Below the pieces are notes generated by a model that was not told where the DNA came from, searched no databases, and saw nothing but the letters and a program-made list of their open reading frames with translations. Of a stretch of 64,000 bases of DNA, positions 19,883 to 29,530 are shown one piece after another. A program made the translations under genes and the position numbers. This DNA is from Alphaproteobacteria bacterium (GTDB taxonomy: Bacteria; Pseudomonadota; Alphaproteobacteria; UBA9219; RFNS01): positions 310,001-374,000 of the forward strand of contig JBBCGY010000002.1 in NCBI GenBank assembly GCA_037200005.1, read 5' to 3'. Each line of letters starts with the position of its first letter. Position 1 is the first letter of the stretch.

Positions 19883-20662
19883 ATGGCCGACAGCGCCCTG
19901 AAGCAACCTTCCACAGGACAAGACATGCGTTCCCGCGAAAGCGTGCCCGATACGTTCCGCACCATTCTCTACGCGGTCATGATCGCGCTGGTGATCCGCG
20001 CGCTGGCGTTCGAGCCGTTCAATATTCCCTCAAGCTCGATGGTGCCGGGGCTGCAGGTGGGGGATTACCTGTTCGTCTCGAAATTTTCGTATGGCTACAG
20101 CAGTCTTTCGACGGCCTGGGGCTTGCTGCCGCTCAAAGGGCGGATCGGCGGCCATCCGCCGGAGCGCGGCGACGTGGTGGTGTTCAAGCTTCCCACCGAC
20201 ACGCGTACCGATTACATCAAGCGGCTGATCGGGCTGCCCGGCGAGAAGATCGAGGTAAAATCCGGCGTTGTCTATATCAATGACAAGCCGCTCGCGCGCG
20301 AACGCATCGGCCCGATCATGCTCGAGGACAGGGAAGGGCTGCTGATACGCCCCGCGACCGAGTATCGCGAGAGCACCGCCGAAGGCAAAAGCTATAAGAC
20401 GGTGCAGGAATACGATAACGGCCCGCTCGATAATTTCGGCCCGATCCAGGTTCCCCCCGGCAAATACTTCATGATGGGCGACAACCGCAACAACTCGCAG
20501 GACAGCCGCGTCGCCAGCAAAGTCGGCTTCGTGCCGGAGGAAAATCTCGTCGGCCGCGCGCAGGTCACTTTTTTCTCGCTGACCTCCGACGCCAGCTTCT
20601 GGCAATTTTGGAAATGGCCGTTTGCCATCCGGTGGGAGCGGATGTTCAAGAAGATCGTTTGA
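19883..20662 (+). CDS. lepB: Signal peptidase I
   Basis: Inner-membrane Ser/Lys protease that removes signal peptides from exported proteins. One membrane segment (about residues 32-50, ILYAVMIALVIRALAFEPF) is followed by the catalytic serine in IPSSSMVPGLQVGDYLFV. The catalytic lysine lies in DYIKRLIGLPGEKIEV, and the box with GDNRNNSQDSR is intact. The length of 259 residues fits a one-span LepB. The N-terminal 30 residues are a hydrophilic extension. It sits between acpS and rnc. Confidence 0.97.
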   Translation: MADSALKQPSTGQDMRSRESVPDTFRTILYAVMIALVIRALAFEPFNIPSSSMVPGLQVGDYLFVSKFSYGYSSLSTAWGLLPLKGRIGGHPPERGDVVVFKLPTDTRTDYIKRLIGLPGEKIEVKSGVVYINDKPLARERIGPIMLEDREGLLIRPATEYRESTAEGKSYKTVQEYDNGPLDNFGPIQVPPGKYFMMGDNRNNSQDSRVASKVGFVPEENLVGRAQVTFFSLTSDASFWQFWKWPFAIRWERMFKKIV

Positions 20663-20762
20663 TGGCCCGCATTATAGGGTAGGGCTTAAGGCGCATCTTC
20701 CAGGGTTTCCATAGGAAAAAGTCCCAACCCCTTCAAGAAAATAGCCTTTTTTACGCTGCCGC

Positions 20763-20792
20763 TTGCGATTCCAGGCCCGGGCGCACTAGAAT
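20763..20792 (+). promoter_or_regulatory. Candidate promoter just upstream of rnc
   Basis: TTGCGA (20763-20768) is followed after 18 bases by TAGAAT (20787-20792), a 5-of-6 match to the -10 consensus. The predicted start point would fall at or next to the first rnc ATG (20799), so the transcript would be leaderless, or translation would begin at the in-frame ATG at 20823. Inferred from sequence only. Confidence 0.4.
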
Positions 20793-20798
20793 GCCCCC

Positions 20799-21536
20799 AT
20801 GGGCGAAAGCAAAACCACGATAATGGCGCAAGACAGTGCCGAGTTCACCGAGCGTCTGGGGCACCGGTTCAACCAGCCGCAGGTGCTGCAGGACGCCTTG
20901 ACGCATCCGTCGCTGGCGGGGAAAACGCGGCGCAAGAATGCCGCGACCGCCTATGAGCGGCTCGAATTCCTGGGCGACCGGGTGCTGGGCCTTAGCGTCG
21001 CCTCATGGCTCTATGAATTATTTCCCGACGCCAGCGAAGGCGAGCTTTCCAAGCGCCATGCCGAACTGGTCAACCGGGTGACGCTCAAGAAAATCGCCGT
21101 CGTCATCGAACTGCCGCGATTCCTGCGCGTGGCGCGCGGCGAGCAGGCGGCGGCGCAGCGTAGCCAAACTGTATTATCCGATGCCATCGAGGCGGTGATC
21201 GGGGCGCTTTATCTCGACGGCGGCATGGAGGCCGCGCAGGGCTTCATCCGCCGCCATTGGCAGGTGACGCTCGACCGCCAGGACAAGGCCGAGCCGCCCG
21301 CCGATCCCAAAACCACGCTGCAGGAATGGGCGCAGGCGCGCGGATTGCCGCTGCCTGCCTATAAGGTCGCGGAGCGCGACGGCCCCGCCCATGCGCCGCG
21401 TTTCGTGATCGAGGTCACGGTGCAGGGCCAGCCTTCGGCTAGGGCGGAAGGCCCGTCGAAGCGCGAGGCCGAGAAGCTGGCCGCCGCCGCGATGCTCGAG
21501 CAATCCGGCATGACCGCGGCGAAGAAAAAGGGTTAA
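20799..21536 (+). CDS. rnc: Ribonuclease III
   Basis: Double-strand-specific endoribonuclease for rRNA processing and mRNA decay. The RNase III signature ERLEFLGDRVLGL (residues about 48-60) and the second metal-site block SDAIEAVIGALYLDGG are present. A double-stranded-RNA-binding domain covers about residues 165-240 (DPKTTLQEWAQARG to KREAEKLAAAAML). The first ATG gives 245 residues; the ATG at 20823 would remove eight and fits better with a -10 box so close upstream. In many alphaproteobacteria era follows, whereas here surE starts 8 bp later. Confidence 0.96.
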   Translation: MGESKTTIMAQDSAEFTERLGHRFNQPQVLQDALTHPSLAGKTRRKNAATAYERLEFLGDRVLGLSVASWLYELFPDASEGELSKRHAELVNRVTLKKIAVVIELPRFLRVARGEQAAAQRSQTVLSDAIEAVIGALYLDGGMEAAQGFIRRHWQVTLDRQDKAEPPADPKTTLQEWAQARGLPLPAYKVAERDGPAHAPRFVIEVTVQGQPSARAEGPSKREAEKLAAAAMLEQSGMTAAKKKG

Positions 21537-21544
21537 GTGACGCC

Positions 21545-22342
21545 ATGACCGAAAAAATCCGCTTGCCGCGCATTCTTGTGACGAACGACGACGGCGCCGA
21601 CGCGCCGGGACTCGCGCTGCTGGCCGAAATCGCTTCAGGCTTGGCGGAGGAAGTCTGGGTCGTCGCGCCCGAGCGCGATTGCAGCGGCACCAGCATGATG
21701 ATGGCGCTGCGCGACTCGATCCGCGTCGCGGCCAGGGGCGAACGCCGTTATATCGTGCGCGGCACGCCGGGCGATTGCGTGGTGATCGCGTTGCATCATC
21801 TGATGAAAGACAAACCGCCGCAATTGCTGCTTTCCGGCATCAATGCGGGATCGAACCTGGGCGATGAAGCCAATCTCTCGGGCACGCTCGGCGCGGCGCT
21901 GGCCGGGCTGATGCTCGGCATTCCGTCGATCGCCATCAGCCAGGAATGCGTGCGCGATCAGCCGGTGAAGTGGGAAACCGCGAGAACGCATCTGCCGGGG
22001 CTGCTGCAGATCCTGCTGGGGCAGGGCTGGCGGCGCGATACCTGCCTGTCGGTGAACATCCCCGACGCGCCTCCCGAGCAAATCCGCGAAATCGCCTGGA
22101 CGCGGCAGGCGCAGAAGACCATCGCCGGCATGAGAGTCGATGCGCGCAGCGATTTGCGCGGCGACGCTTATTTCTGGATGGCGCTCGACCGCAAGCCCGC
22201 CGAGCCGGATTCCCTCAGCGATGTCGCGGCGCTGCGCCGCAAGCGGATTTCGGTAAGCTGCATGGGCCTCGACCGCAGCATCGATCCCGGCCGCCGGATC
22301 ATGCCGCTCGATCCCGAAGCGGACGAATATGCCGGAACCTGA
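21545..22342 (+). CDS. surE: 5'/3'-nucleotidase SurE
   Basis: Metal-dependent phosphatase that acts on nucleoside monophosphates and is linked to stationary-phase survival. The metal-binding start ILVTNDDGADAPG is present, as is the GTPGDCV motif and the LLLSGINAGSNLGDEANLSGTLGAA block. The length of 265 residues is normal. It follows rnc by 8 bp and overlaps the next gene by 14 bp, so it belongs to the same transcript. Confidence 0.96.
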   Translation: MTEKIRLPRILVTNDDGADAPGLALLAEIASGLAEEVWVVAPERDCSGTSMMMALRDSIRVAARGERRYIVRGTPGDCVVIALHHLMKDKPPQLLLSGINAGSNLGDEANLSGTLGAALAGLMLGIPSIAISQECVRDQPVKWETARTHLPGLLQILLGQGWRRDTCLSVNIPDAPPEQIREIAWTRQAQKTIAGMRVDARSDLRGDAYFWMALDRKPAEPDSLSDVAALRRKRISVSCMGLDRSIDPGRRIMPLDPEADEYAGT

Positions 22343-22679
22343 ATTCGACACGCGATTGCCGGCCGAGCTTGTCGTCAGCGCTCATATCCGGCTAGCCGCG
22401 CAGCAGGGTGTGCCCATCGTCGTCGTTCGCAAGGGCGATCCGCAAGGCGGCGCTATTCTGCTCAAGATCAACCGGTTGGACGGCACGGCTCATCTTTTGA
22501 CGCAGGTGCGCGCCGACAGCGAACTGGTCTGGTCGCCGCTGCAGGCGCTAGACCCCATGCCGGAAGCCGATGCCGACAGCCTGATGCGCCGTCAGGGCGA
22601 ATTCGATCCGGATTTATGGCTGATAGAGATCGAAGACCGTCAGGGACGGCACTGGTTTCCGGGGAAGCGGGTAACTTGA
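22329..22679 (+). CDS. DUF1491 family protein
   Basis: Small soluble protein of the DUF1491 family, typical of alphaproteobacteria and of unknown function. It has the family's early segment with VVSAHIRLAAQQGVP and VVRKGDPQGGAILLKINR, and the end DPDLWLIEIEDRQGRHWFPG. At 116 residues the length matches. The ATG overlaps the end of surE by 14 bp in another frame, which supports translational coupling. Confidence 0.8.
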   Translation: MPEPEFDTRLPAELVVSAHIRLAAQQGVPIVVVRKGDPQGGAILLKINRLDGTAHLLTQVRADSELVWSPLQALDPMPEADADSLMRRQGEFDPDLWLIEIEDRQGRHWFPGKRVT

Positions 22680-22739
22680 CATGCCGCAAGCCGCCTTTCA
22701 CACTGCCTCTCGTCCCTCATCCGCAAGGAAAGTCCCCGC

Positions 22740-23474
22740 ATGAACACCACGCCCGCCCCTCAGCCCGCTTTGCCGTTATTCTACACTCAGGTTCGTCCGC
22801 TCGACCGGGTTCAGGATGCCGATCTGCGCATTCGCCGGGGAGCGGATTTGCGCTTCACCGCCACCACCAACGCCATTCCGCTGGTGGGCGAGGAATTCCC
22901 GTTCGCGGCCAGCGATTATCCGATCGTCTTTTCTCCCGCGCCCACGCCGGTGCCGGTGGCGGTCGTCGGTCTGGAGCGCGACAAGAACCTGATGGTGGAT
23001 GCCGCCGGCCAATGGATGCGGCGCAGCTATATCCCCGCCTATGTACGGCGTTATCCTTTCATTCTGGTCGAAGACCCGGATAACCAAAAACTGGTGCTGT
23101 GTTACGAAGAGAACGCGCCGCATTTGTCGCCGCAGGGCGAATTGCCGATGTTTGAAAATGGCGAGCCGTCGGAAACGGTCAAGCTGGCGCTCGATTTCTG
23201 CATGGCGCTGCGCGAGCAGGGCACGGCCACCGACGCCTTCGTTCAGGCATTGCAGGCGCAGGAGTTGCTGCAGCCGGCCAATGTCGAAGTCATGGCGGGA
23301 GGCGGCGCCAAAGTGCATATGGACGGCTTTCTGACCATCGACCGCCAGCGTTTCATGGCGCTGCCCGCCGCCGTGATCGCCGACTGGCATAAGCGGCAGT
23401 GGCTCGACCTGGTCTATGCGCATTTCATATCGGGCTTGCGCTGGCAGACGCTGGCGGATATCGCGTCGGCATGA
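22740..23474 (+). CDS. SapC family protein
   Basis: The 244-residue protein fits the SapC family (named after a Campylobacter S-layer export locus; role in alphaproteobacteria unknown). Visible features are the FYTQVRPLDR start, the NAIPLVGEEFPFAASDYPIVF block, the GQWMRRSYIPAYVRRYPFI segment, and a C-terminal part with HMDGFLTIDRQRFMALP. No signal peptide. The stop codon overlaps the yejA start as ATGA. Confidence 0.82.
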   Translation: MNTTPAPQPALPLFYTQVRPLDRVQDADLRIRRGADLRFTATTNAIPLVGEEFPFAASDYPIVFSPAPTPVPVAVVGLERDKNLMVDAAGQWMRRSYIPAYVRRYPFILVEDPDNQKLVLCYEENAPHLSPQGELPMFENGEPSETVKLALDFCMALREQGTATDAFVQALQAQELLQPANVEVMAGGGAKVHMDGFLTIDRQRFMALPAAVIADWHKRQWLDLVYAHFISGLRWQTLADIASA

Positions 23475-25327
23475 TCATGCGGATAATATCGATCCTGCTG
23501 CTGATCCTTGGCGTCGCGATGGGGCAGGCGAAGGCCGCGGAATCCGCTGCCGCGGAGCCGGTTCCTCATTACGGCGTCGCCCTGCGCGGCGAGCCGAAAT
23601 ACGCCCCGGATTTCCAGCATCTCGATTACGTCGATCCGGACGCGCCGAAAGGCGGCGAACTGCGGCTCGGCGCGCAAGGCACTTTCGATACCGTCAATCC
23701 GTTCATCCTGAAAGGGGTGACGGCGGTGGGATCGGCGCTTCCTTTCGATTCTTTGATGGACGCCACCGCCGACGAGCCGTTCAGCCAATATGGGCTGGTC
23801 GCGAAAACCGTGACGATCGCGCCGGATCGCAGCTGGGTGAGCTATGAACTGCGCCCCGAAGCGCGGTTTCATGACGGCCACCCCATCACCGCCGACGACG
23901 TTATTTTCTCTTTCACGATGCTGAAGGAAATCGGCCACCCGCAATATCGCAGCTATTACAAGGATGTCGTGAGCGCCAAAAAGCTGGACGATCACAATGT
24001 AAAATTCACCTTCAAGGACGGAGGCAATACGGAACTGCCGCTGATCATGGGGCATTTGCCGGTCTTGCCGAAGCATTTCTGGGAAGGAAAAAATTTCGCC
24101 ATGACGACCGTGCAGCCGATCCTCGGCAGCGGGCCTTACAAGATCGCCAGCATCGATCCCGGCCACCGCATCGTCTATGAGCGCGTCAAGGACTGGTGGG
24201 CGAAAGATTTGCCGATTAACCGCGGGCGCTATAACTTCGACCGCATCAGCTATGACTATTACCGCGATTCGACCGTGGAGCTCGAAGCCCTGTTCGCGGG
24301 CCGCTATGATCTGCGCACGGAGAACACCGCCAAATACTGGGCGACGGCCTATACCTCGCCCGCCGTGAAGTCCGGCGCCATCATCAAGCAGGAAATTCCG
24401 AACCAGCTGCCGTCGGGGATGCAGGGCTTCGTCCTCAATCTTCGCCGCGAGATTTTTCAGGACGTGCGGGTGCGCGAGGCGCTCGATCTCGCTTTCGATT
24501 TCGAATGGTCGAATAAAAACGTCGCCTACGGAGCCTATAAGCGCACGCAAAGCTATTTCGCCAATTCGGAACTGGCGTCCACGGGACTGCCGGGACGGGA
24601 AGAGCTGGATATTCTGACGCCTTATCGCGGAAAAATTCCCGATGATCTTTTCCTCAAGGAATATAAAGAGCCGGTCACCGACGGTAGCGGCGATAACCGC
24701 GACAATTTACGCCGCGCGACGGACTTGCTGCGGGAGGCAGGCTGGGTCACGGATACCGGCGGTTTTTTGACTGATAAACGAGGCACGACATTCCGTTTTA
24801 CCCTCCTGGACAGCGACACGCGTTTCGAGCGCTGGATTCAGCCATGGCTGCGCAATCTCGAACGGCTCGGCATCAGGGTCGAGTATCGCGTCGTCGATCC
24901 GGCGCAGCTGCAAAATCGCAAGGATCATTTCGATTTCGACGTGATCATCGATGTGTTTCCGCAATCCCTGTCGCCCGGCAACGAGCAGCGGGATTACTGG
25001 ACGTCCGCGAAAGCCGATGTGTTCGGCAGCAGAAATCTCGCCGGCATTCACAGCCCCGTGGTCGATGATCTGGTCGAGAAATTGATCCGCGCGCCAGACC
25101 GTGAATCGCTGATCAATCATTGCCGCGCGCTCGATCGTGTCCTGCTGTGGGGACATTACGTGATTCCGCACTGGAACACGGGGATTCACCGTCTCGCTTA
25201 TTGGGATAAATTCGGCCAGCCTAAGGTTGCGCCGAAATACGGTCTCGGCTTCATGGATACCTGGTGGATCGATCCGGCCAAGGCGAAAGGGCAAGCCGCC
25301 GAACCCGCGAAAGCGCCCGCGCCATGA
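23471..25327 (+). CDS. yejA: Periplasmic peptide-binding protein YejA (ABC transporter, family 5)
   Basis: Solute-binding component of the YejABEF importer, which in enteric bacteria takes up microcin C and short peptides. The start at 23471 gives a clean signal peptide (MIMRIISILLLILGVAMGQAKA) and overlaps the sapC stop as ATGA. Family 5 hallmarks follow: HYGVALRGEPKYAPDFQHLDYVDPDAPKGG near the mature N-terminus, RFHDGHPITADDVIFSF, and the long C-terminal lobe ending in a DTWWIDPAKAK segment. At 618 residues the size is normal. The permease and ATPase genes come 2 kb later, after two unrelated genes. Confidence 0.93.
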   Translation: MIMRIISILLLILGVAMGQAKAAESAAAEPVPHYGVALRGEPKYAPDFQHLDYVDPDAPKGGELRLGAQGTFDTVNPFILKGVTAVGSALPFDSLMDATADEPFSQYGLVAKTVTIAPDRSWVSYELRPEARFHDGHPITADDVIFSFTMLKEIGHPQYRSYYKDVVSAKKLDDHNVKFTFKDGGNTELPLIMGHLPVLPKHFWEGKNFAMTTVQPILGSGPYKIASIDPGHRIVYERVKDWWAKDLPINRGRYNFDRISYDYYRDSTVELEALFAGRYDLRTENTAKYWATAYTSPAVKSGAIIKQEIPNQLPSGMQGFVLNLRREIFQDVRVREALDLAFDFEWSNKNVAYGAYKRTQSYFANSELASTGLPGREELDILTPYRGKIPDDLFLKEYKEPVTDGSGDNRDNLRRATDLLREAGWVTDTGGFLTDKRGTTFRFTLLDSDTRFERWIQPWLRNLERLGIRVEYRVVDPAQLQNRKDHFDFDVIIDVFPQSLSPGNEQRDYWTSAKADVFGSRNLAGIHSPVVDDLVEKLIRAPDRESLINHCRALDRVLLWGHYVIPHWNTGIHRLAYWDKFGQPKVAPKYGLGFMDTWWIDPAKAKGQAAEPAKAPAP

Positions 25328-26001
25328 TCGATGGCGGCGAAGACATGGGTAAGGAAGAACGGGCGCTACGCTACGCATGGCGTGCCTGGAAATCCGAAAC
25401 CAATTTATATTGGAAAAGATTTTTCCATTTCTGGATCGTGACGGTGCTGGCTCTTGCCGGATACTGCGCCGTGATGATGACGCCTGCCGCCCAAGACGAT
25501 GGCGTGCAGAAGAATCTGGGCTTCATCATAAGCTGCGTGGGACTGGTCTTTTCCTATTCGTGGTTCCTGACCAACCGCAACAGCCAGTATATGCAGGAGA
25601 ACTGGCAGGCGCACATCGATCTGCTGGAGGATCACGTCACCGGCCCGCTCAGCAAGACCCGCTATGGCAAAGATGTGGAGTCCTGGGATTTTCTGGAGGG
25701 GTTCGCGCTGACCGCGCGCCCCGTTTCCACTTTCGCCGTCAATCAGGTCTTGGGCCTGTTCGGCCTGGCCGTGTGGCTGACCTGCATGCTGGTCGCGCTG
25801 GGCATCAAAACGCCGGAAGACATCTCCGAAAAATATCTGCCCTATGCGGGCCTGATTACCGCGCTGCTGATCGTTTATGCGATGTACACGGTATCGAAGA
25901 AGCTGGACCTCCATGCGCGCGAGGAAGGCCCGAACAGCGACTATGCAGTCGGCAAGACGGTGCGCAAGATATTCGTCGTTAAATCAGGAAAAGGGGAGTA
26001 A
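25324..26001 (+). CDS. Four-helix membrane protein, RipA-like layout
   Basis: Not firmly recognised. It starts with an ATGA overlap on the yejA stop (a second start at 25345 is possible). Four hydrophobic segments are visible: FFHFWIVTVLALAGYCAVMM, LGFIISCVGLVFSYSWFL, VLGLFGLAVWLTCMLVALG and AGLITALLIVYAMYTV. After the second segment comes NSQYMQENWQAHIDLLEDHV, an acidic linker whose position and style recall the RipA-type octameric inner-membrane proteins, but the match is only by eye. The C-terminus is charged and cytoplasmic by the positive-inside rule. Coupling to yejA suggests a role near the transporter. Confidence 0.75.
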   Translation: MIDGGEDMGKEERALRYAWRAWKSETNLYWKRFFHFWIVTVLALAGYCAVMMTPAAQDDGVQKNLGFIISCVGLVFSYSWFLTNRNSQYMQENWQAHIDLLEDHVTGPLSKTRYGKDVESWDFLEGFALTARPVSTFAVNQVLGLFGLAVWLTCMLVALGIKTPEDISEKYLPYAGLITALLIVYAMYTVSKKLDLHAREEGPNSDYAVGKTVRKIFVVKSGKGE

Positions 26002-26025
26002 TTCTCCCCGCATGTCTGAGAATAA

Positions 26026-27306
26026 TCAGATATGCCGCTGCTTTCGCCCCCGCCCCATCACCGCCGACAGCGCGATGCCGACTCCGATTGCTACCGAAAG
26101 ATCGATCAGTACCGTCAGCGCGAAGGTGACGGCCAGCACGATGCGATCCCGGTGCGAGGCATGGCGCAGATAGCCGGGCAGATGCCTGGCCTCGCTCATA
26201 TTCCAGGCGACGATGAACAATACCGCCGCGAGGCTGGTCAGCGGCACGTATGAGGCCAGCGGTGCGGCCGCCAGCATGATCGCCAGCAGCCAGACGGCGT
26301 GCATGATGCCCGCGACCGGCGAGCGCGCGCCGGAGCGGATGTTGGCGGCGGTGCGGGCGATGGCTCCCGTGGCGGGCAGGCCGCCGAACAGCGCCGAAGC
26401 GGCGTTGGCGACGCCTTGCGCCACCAGTTCGCAATTGGAGCGGTGCTGACGGCCGATCATGCCGTCGGCGACGACGGCGGAAAGCAGGGATTCGATCCCC
26501 GCCAGCACGGCGATGGTGAGCGCGCTCGGAAACAGCAGCCGCATCTGTTCCCATGTCGCATGGGGCAGGGACGGCATGGGAAGTTCGTGAGGAATGCCGC
26601 CGAAGCGCGAACCTATCGTCGGAATTTGCAGATGCAGCGCGAGCGCGAACAGAGAGCTCATGCTGACGGCCAGAAGAAATCCCGGCCATTTAGGAAGATA
26701 TTTCGCATAACCGACAATGACGCCGAAGGTCAGAACTCCTAGCGCGACGGCCATGGGCTGCATCGTCCCTATCGCGGCGAAATAGGCCTGCCATTTGCCG
26801 ATGGGGTCTCCCGGCTCATGGGCGACGGTCAGCCCCATAAACGTGCCGACCTGGCTCGTGGCAATGATGATGGCGATGCCGGCGGTGAATCCCTTGATGA
26901 CGGATTGAGGGATATATTTGACGTAAGTGCCAAGGCCAAGAAGCCCGGCGGCGACCAGCATGAATCCCGCCATCAGCGTCGCCACGATCATGCCGTTATA
27001 GCCGAACTGCTGGATGATGTTGAACACCACCACGACGAAGGCTCCCGTCGGGCCGCCGATTTGCACCCGGCTTCCGCCCAGGGCGGAGATAATCAGCCCG
27101 GCGACGATGGCGGTGATAAGCCCCTTGTCCGGCGTCGTGCCCGACGCGATTGCCAGTGCCATCGCCAGCGGCAGGGCGACGATGGCGACCGTCAGGCCGG
27201 CAAGGGCGTCGTGACGAAAATCGTCAAAATGATATCCCTGGCGCAAGATGGTGAATAGCTTGGGCACCAGAAGGTTCGGCGCATGGTGAGCGGTAGCGTG
27301 TGTCAT
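26026..27306 (-). CDS. SulP-family anion permease without a STAS domain
   Basis: Inner-membrane anion transporter (sulfate, bicarbonate or similar). The SulP core is clear: DALAGLTVAIVALPLAMALAIASG near the N-terminus, then GGSRVQIGGPTGAFVVVV, GFTAGIAIIIATSQV, and the ESLLSAVVADGMIGRQH and GGLPATGAIARTA blocks. The protein stops at residue 426 right after the last membrane segment, so the usual C-terminal STAS domain is missing. The start is set at 27306 (MTHATAHHAP); an upstream in-frame ATG at 27333 is weaker. It lies opposite to and inside the yej cluster. Confidence 0.88.
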   Translation of the reverse strand: MTHATAHHAPNLLVPKLFTILRQGYHFDDFRHDALAGLTVAIVALPLAMALAIASGTTPDKGLITAIVAGLIISALGGSRVQIGGPTGAFVVVVFNIIQQFGYNGMIVATLMAGFMLVAAGLLGLGTYVKYIPQSVIKGFTAGIAIIIATSQVGTFMGLTVAHEPGDPIGKWQAYFAAIGTMQPMAVALGVLTFGVIVGYAKYLPKWPGFLLAVSMSSLFALALHLQIPTIGSRFGGIPHELPMPSLPHATWEQMRLLFPSALTIAVLAGIESLLSAVVADGMIGRQHRSNCELVAQGVANAASALFGGLPATGAIARTAANIRSGARSPVAGIMHAVWLLAIMLAAAPLASYVPLTSLAAVLFIVAWNMSEARHLPGYLRHASHRDRIVLAVTFALTVLIDLSVAIGVGIALSAVMGRGRKQRHI

Positions 27307-27392
27307 GATAACACTATTGTGTTTACCACCCAATTGTAGCCAAAATATGTTTAAGTAAGGTTTACCAATCCTTTCCGCCCTTTCCGCGAGCC

Positions 27393-28508
27393 ATGCTGCA
27401 TTACATCATCCGCCGCTTGCTGTTCATCATCCCGACCTTGTTCGGGATCATGGTGCTGAATTTCCTGATCGTGCAGGCCGCGCCCGGCGGGCCGGTGGAG
27501 CAGGTGATCGCGCAGCTGCACGGCAACGCAGCCGACGCCACGGCGCGTTTCAGCGGCGGTGGCGGCGACGGCGCGCAGACGGGATCGCAGACGACGATGC
27601 AGGGTCAGGCCGATTACGCCAACAGCCGTTATTCCGGCGCGCGCGGCGTCGATCCGGAATTCATCAAGGAACTGGAAAAGCAATTCGGCTTCGACAAGCC
27701 GCTGCATGAGCGCTTCCTGCATATGATGGGCAATTATCTGCGCCTCGATTTTGGCGAGTCATATTTCCGCAACGAAAAGGTGGCCGATCTGGTCATCAGC
27801 AAAATGCCGGTATCGATTTCGCTCGGCCTGTGGACGACGCTGATCGTCTACCTCATCTCCATTCCGCTCGGCATCAGGAAGGCGGTCAAGGACGGCACCC
27901 CCTTCGACGCATGGACCAGCATGGCGATCATCATAGGCTACGCGATTCCGGAATTCCTGTTCGCCGTGCTGCTGATCGTGATATTCGCGGGCGGGCGGTA
28001 TCTCGACTGGTTTCCGCTGCGCGGCCTGGTGTCGGAGAATTGGCACGATCTGTCATGGCCGCAGCGGATTCTGGACTATCTGTGGCATATTGCCTTGCCG
28101 GTCATATCGATGGTGATCGGCGGCTTCGCTTCGCTCACGATGCTGACCAAAAACTCGTTCCTCGACGAAATCGGCAAGCAATATGTCATCACCGCCCGCG
28201 CCAAGGGACTTGAGGAAAAGCGCGTGCTGTACGGTCATGTTTTCCGCAACGCCATGCTGATCGTGATCGCGGGCTTTCCCCAGGCTTTGATCGGCGTGCT
28301 GTTCACCGGCGCTCTGCTGATCGAGGTGATTTTCTCGCTCGATGGGCTGGGATTGCTCGGATTCGAGTCCGCCGTGAATCGCGACTATCCCGTGATGTTC
28401 GGCACGCTGTTCTTTTTCACGCTGTTCGGGCTGGTGCTGAATTTGATCGGCGACATTATGTATATGCTGGTCGATCCGCGCATCGATTTCGAGGAGCGGC
28501 AGTCATGA
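27393..28508 (+). CDS. yejB: Peptide ABC transporter permease YejB
   Basis: Inner-membrane permease of the YejABEF peptide importer. The first membrane segment ([33 protein letters not shown]) is the typical start of this DppB/OppB-like family. The cytoplasmic coupling loop follows the pattern [26 protein letters not shown], which contacts the ATPase. The periplasmic loop after segment one is long and Gly/Ala/Gln-rich, as in YejB. It has 371 residues and overlaps yejE by 4 bp. The 86-bp gap before it carries the promoter. Confidence 0.94.
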   Translation: MLHYIIRRLLFIIPTLFGIMVLNFLIVQAAPGGPVEQVIAQLHGNAADATARFSGGGGDGAQTGSQTTMQGQADYANSRYSGARGVDPEFIKELEKQFGFDKPLHERFLHMMGNYLRLDFGESYFRNEKVADLVISKMPVSISLGLWTTLIVYLISIPLGIRKAVKDGTPFDAWTSMAIIIGYAIPEFLFAVLLIVIFAGGRYLDWFPLRGLVSENWHDLSWPQRILDYLWHIALPVISMVIGGFASLTMLTKNSFLDEIGKQYVITARAKGLEEKRVLYGHVFRNAMLIVIAGFPQALIGVLFTGALLIEVIFSLDGLGLLGFESAVNRDYPVMFGTLFFFTLFGLVLNLIGDIMYMLVDPRIDFEERQS

Positions 28509-29530
28509 TCGCGCTGTCTCCCGTCAATCGCGAACGCTGGAGGAAATTCTGCGCCCATCGGCGCGGATTCTGGTCGCTGTGGATTTTTCTGTTCCTGTTC
28601 ACGGTGACGCTGTTCGCGGAATTCATCGCCAACGACCGGCCTTTGCTGGTCTATTACGGCGGCTCGCTGTATGTCCCGGTACTGGTGGACTATCCCGAAA
28701 CCAAATTCGGCGGCGAATTCGGCACCAACGCCAATTACCGCGACGCCTATGTGGCGGATAAAATCAATAAGCAGGGATGGATGCTGTGGCCTCTGATTCG
28801 ATACAGCTACGATACCATCAATTATAATCTCCAGGTTCCAGCGCCTTCGCCGCCGTCTGCCGAGAATTGGCTGGGCACGGACGACCAGGGGCGCGACGTG
28901 CTGGCGCGGGCGATCTACGGTTTTCGCATTTCCGTGCTGTTCGGGCTTACGCTGACCATTTTGTCCTCGATCATCGGCATCATGGCCGGCGCGGTGCAGG
29001 GCTATTTCGGCGGGCTGACCGACCTGCTGCTCCAGCGTTTCATCGAAATCTGGTCGGGCATGCCGGTGCTTTACCTGCTGATCATCATGGCGAGCATGGT
29101 GCAGCCGAATTTCTGGTGGCTGCTTCTGCTCATGCTGATTTTCTCCTGGATGCATCTGGTCGGCGTGGTGCGCGCCGAATTTCTCCGCACCAGGAATTTC
29201 GATTATGTCCGCGCCGCCAAGGCGATGGGAGCGGGCGATATCGCCGTGATGACGCGGCATATTCTGCCCAATGCCATGACGGCGGCACTGACCTATATGC
29301 CCTTCGTGCTGAACGGCGCCATCACGACGCTGACGGCGCTGGATTTCATCGGCTTCGGCCTGCCGCCCGGATCGCCTTCCCTTGGAGAACTGCTCAATCA
29401 GGGCAAGAATAACCTGCAGGCGCCGTGGCTCGGCTTGACCTCATTCTGCGTGATCGCCCTTCTGCTCAGCCTGCTGGTTTTCGTCAGCGAAGCGGTGCGC
29501 AACGCCTTTGATCCGCGCAGGAAAGCATGA
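28505..29530 (+). CDS. yejE: Peptide ABC transporter permease YejE
   Basis: Second permease of the YejABEF importer. It begins with the YejE-type [24 protein letters not shown] stretch, then a membrane segment, a periplasmic loop, and the [25 protein letters not shown] block characteristic of DppC/OppC-like permeases. The coupling loop [26 protein letters not shown] is intact. Length 341 residues. The ATG overlaps the yejB stop and its own stop overlaps yejF, each as ATGA, so the three genes are translationally coupled. Confidence 0.95.
   Translation: MIALSPVNRERWRKFCAHRRGFWSLWIFLFLFTVTLFAEFIANDRPLLVYYGGSLYVPVLVDYPETKFGGEFGTNANYRDAYVADKINKQGWMLWPLIRYSYDTINYNLQVPAPSPPSAENWLGTDDQGRDVLARAIYGFRISVLFGLTLTILSSIIGIMAGAVQGYFGGLTDLLLQRFIEIWSGMPVLYLLIIMASMVQPNFWWLLLLMLIFSWMHLVGVVRAEFLRTRNFDYVRAAKAMGAGDIAVMTRHILPNAMTAALTYMPFVLNGAITTLTALDFIGFGLPPGSPSLGELLNQGKNNLQAPWLGLTSFCVIALLLSLLVFVSEAVRNAFDPRRKA

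Noticed and set aside
27310-27323. AACAC-TATT-GTGTT inverted repeat before the SulP gene
   Set aside because: Only five paired bases in an AT-rich stretch; too short to claim an operator.
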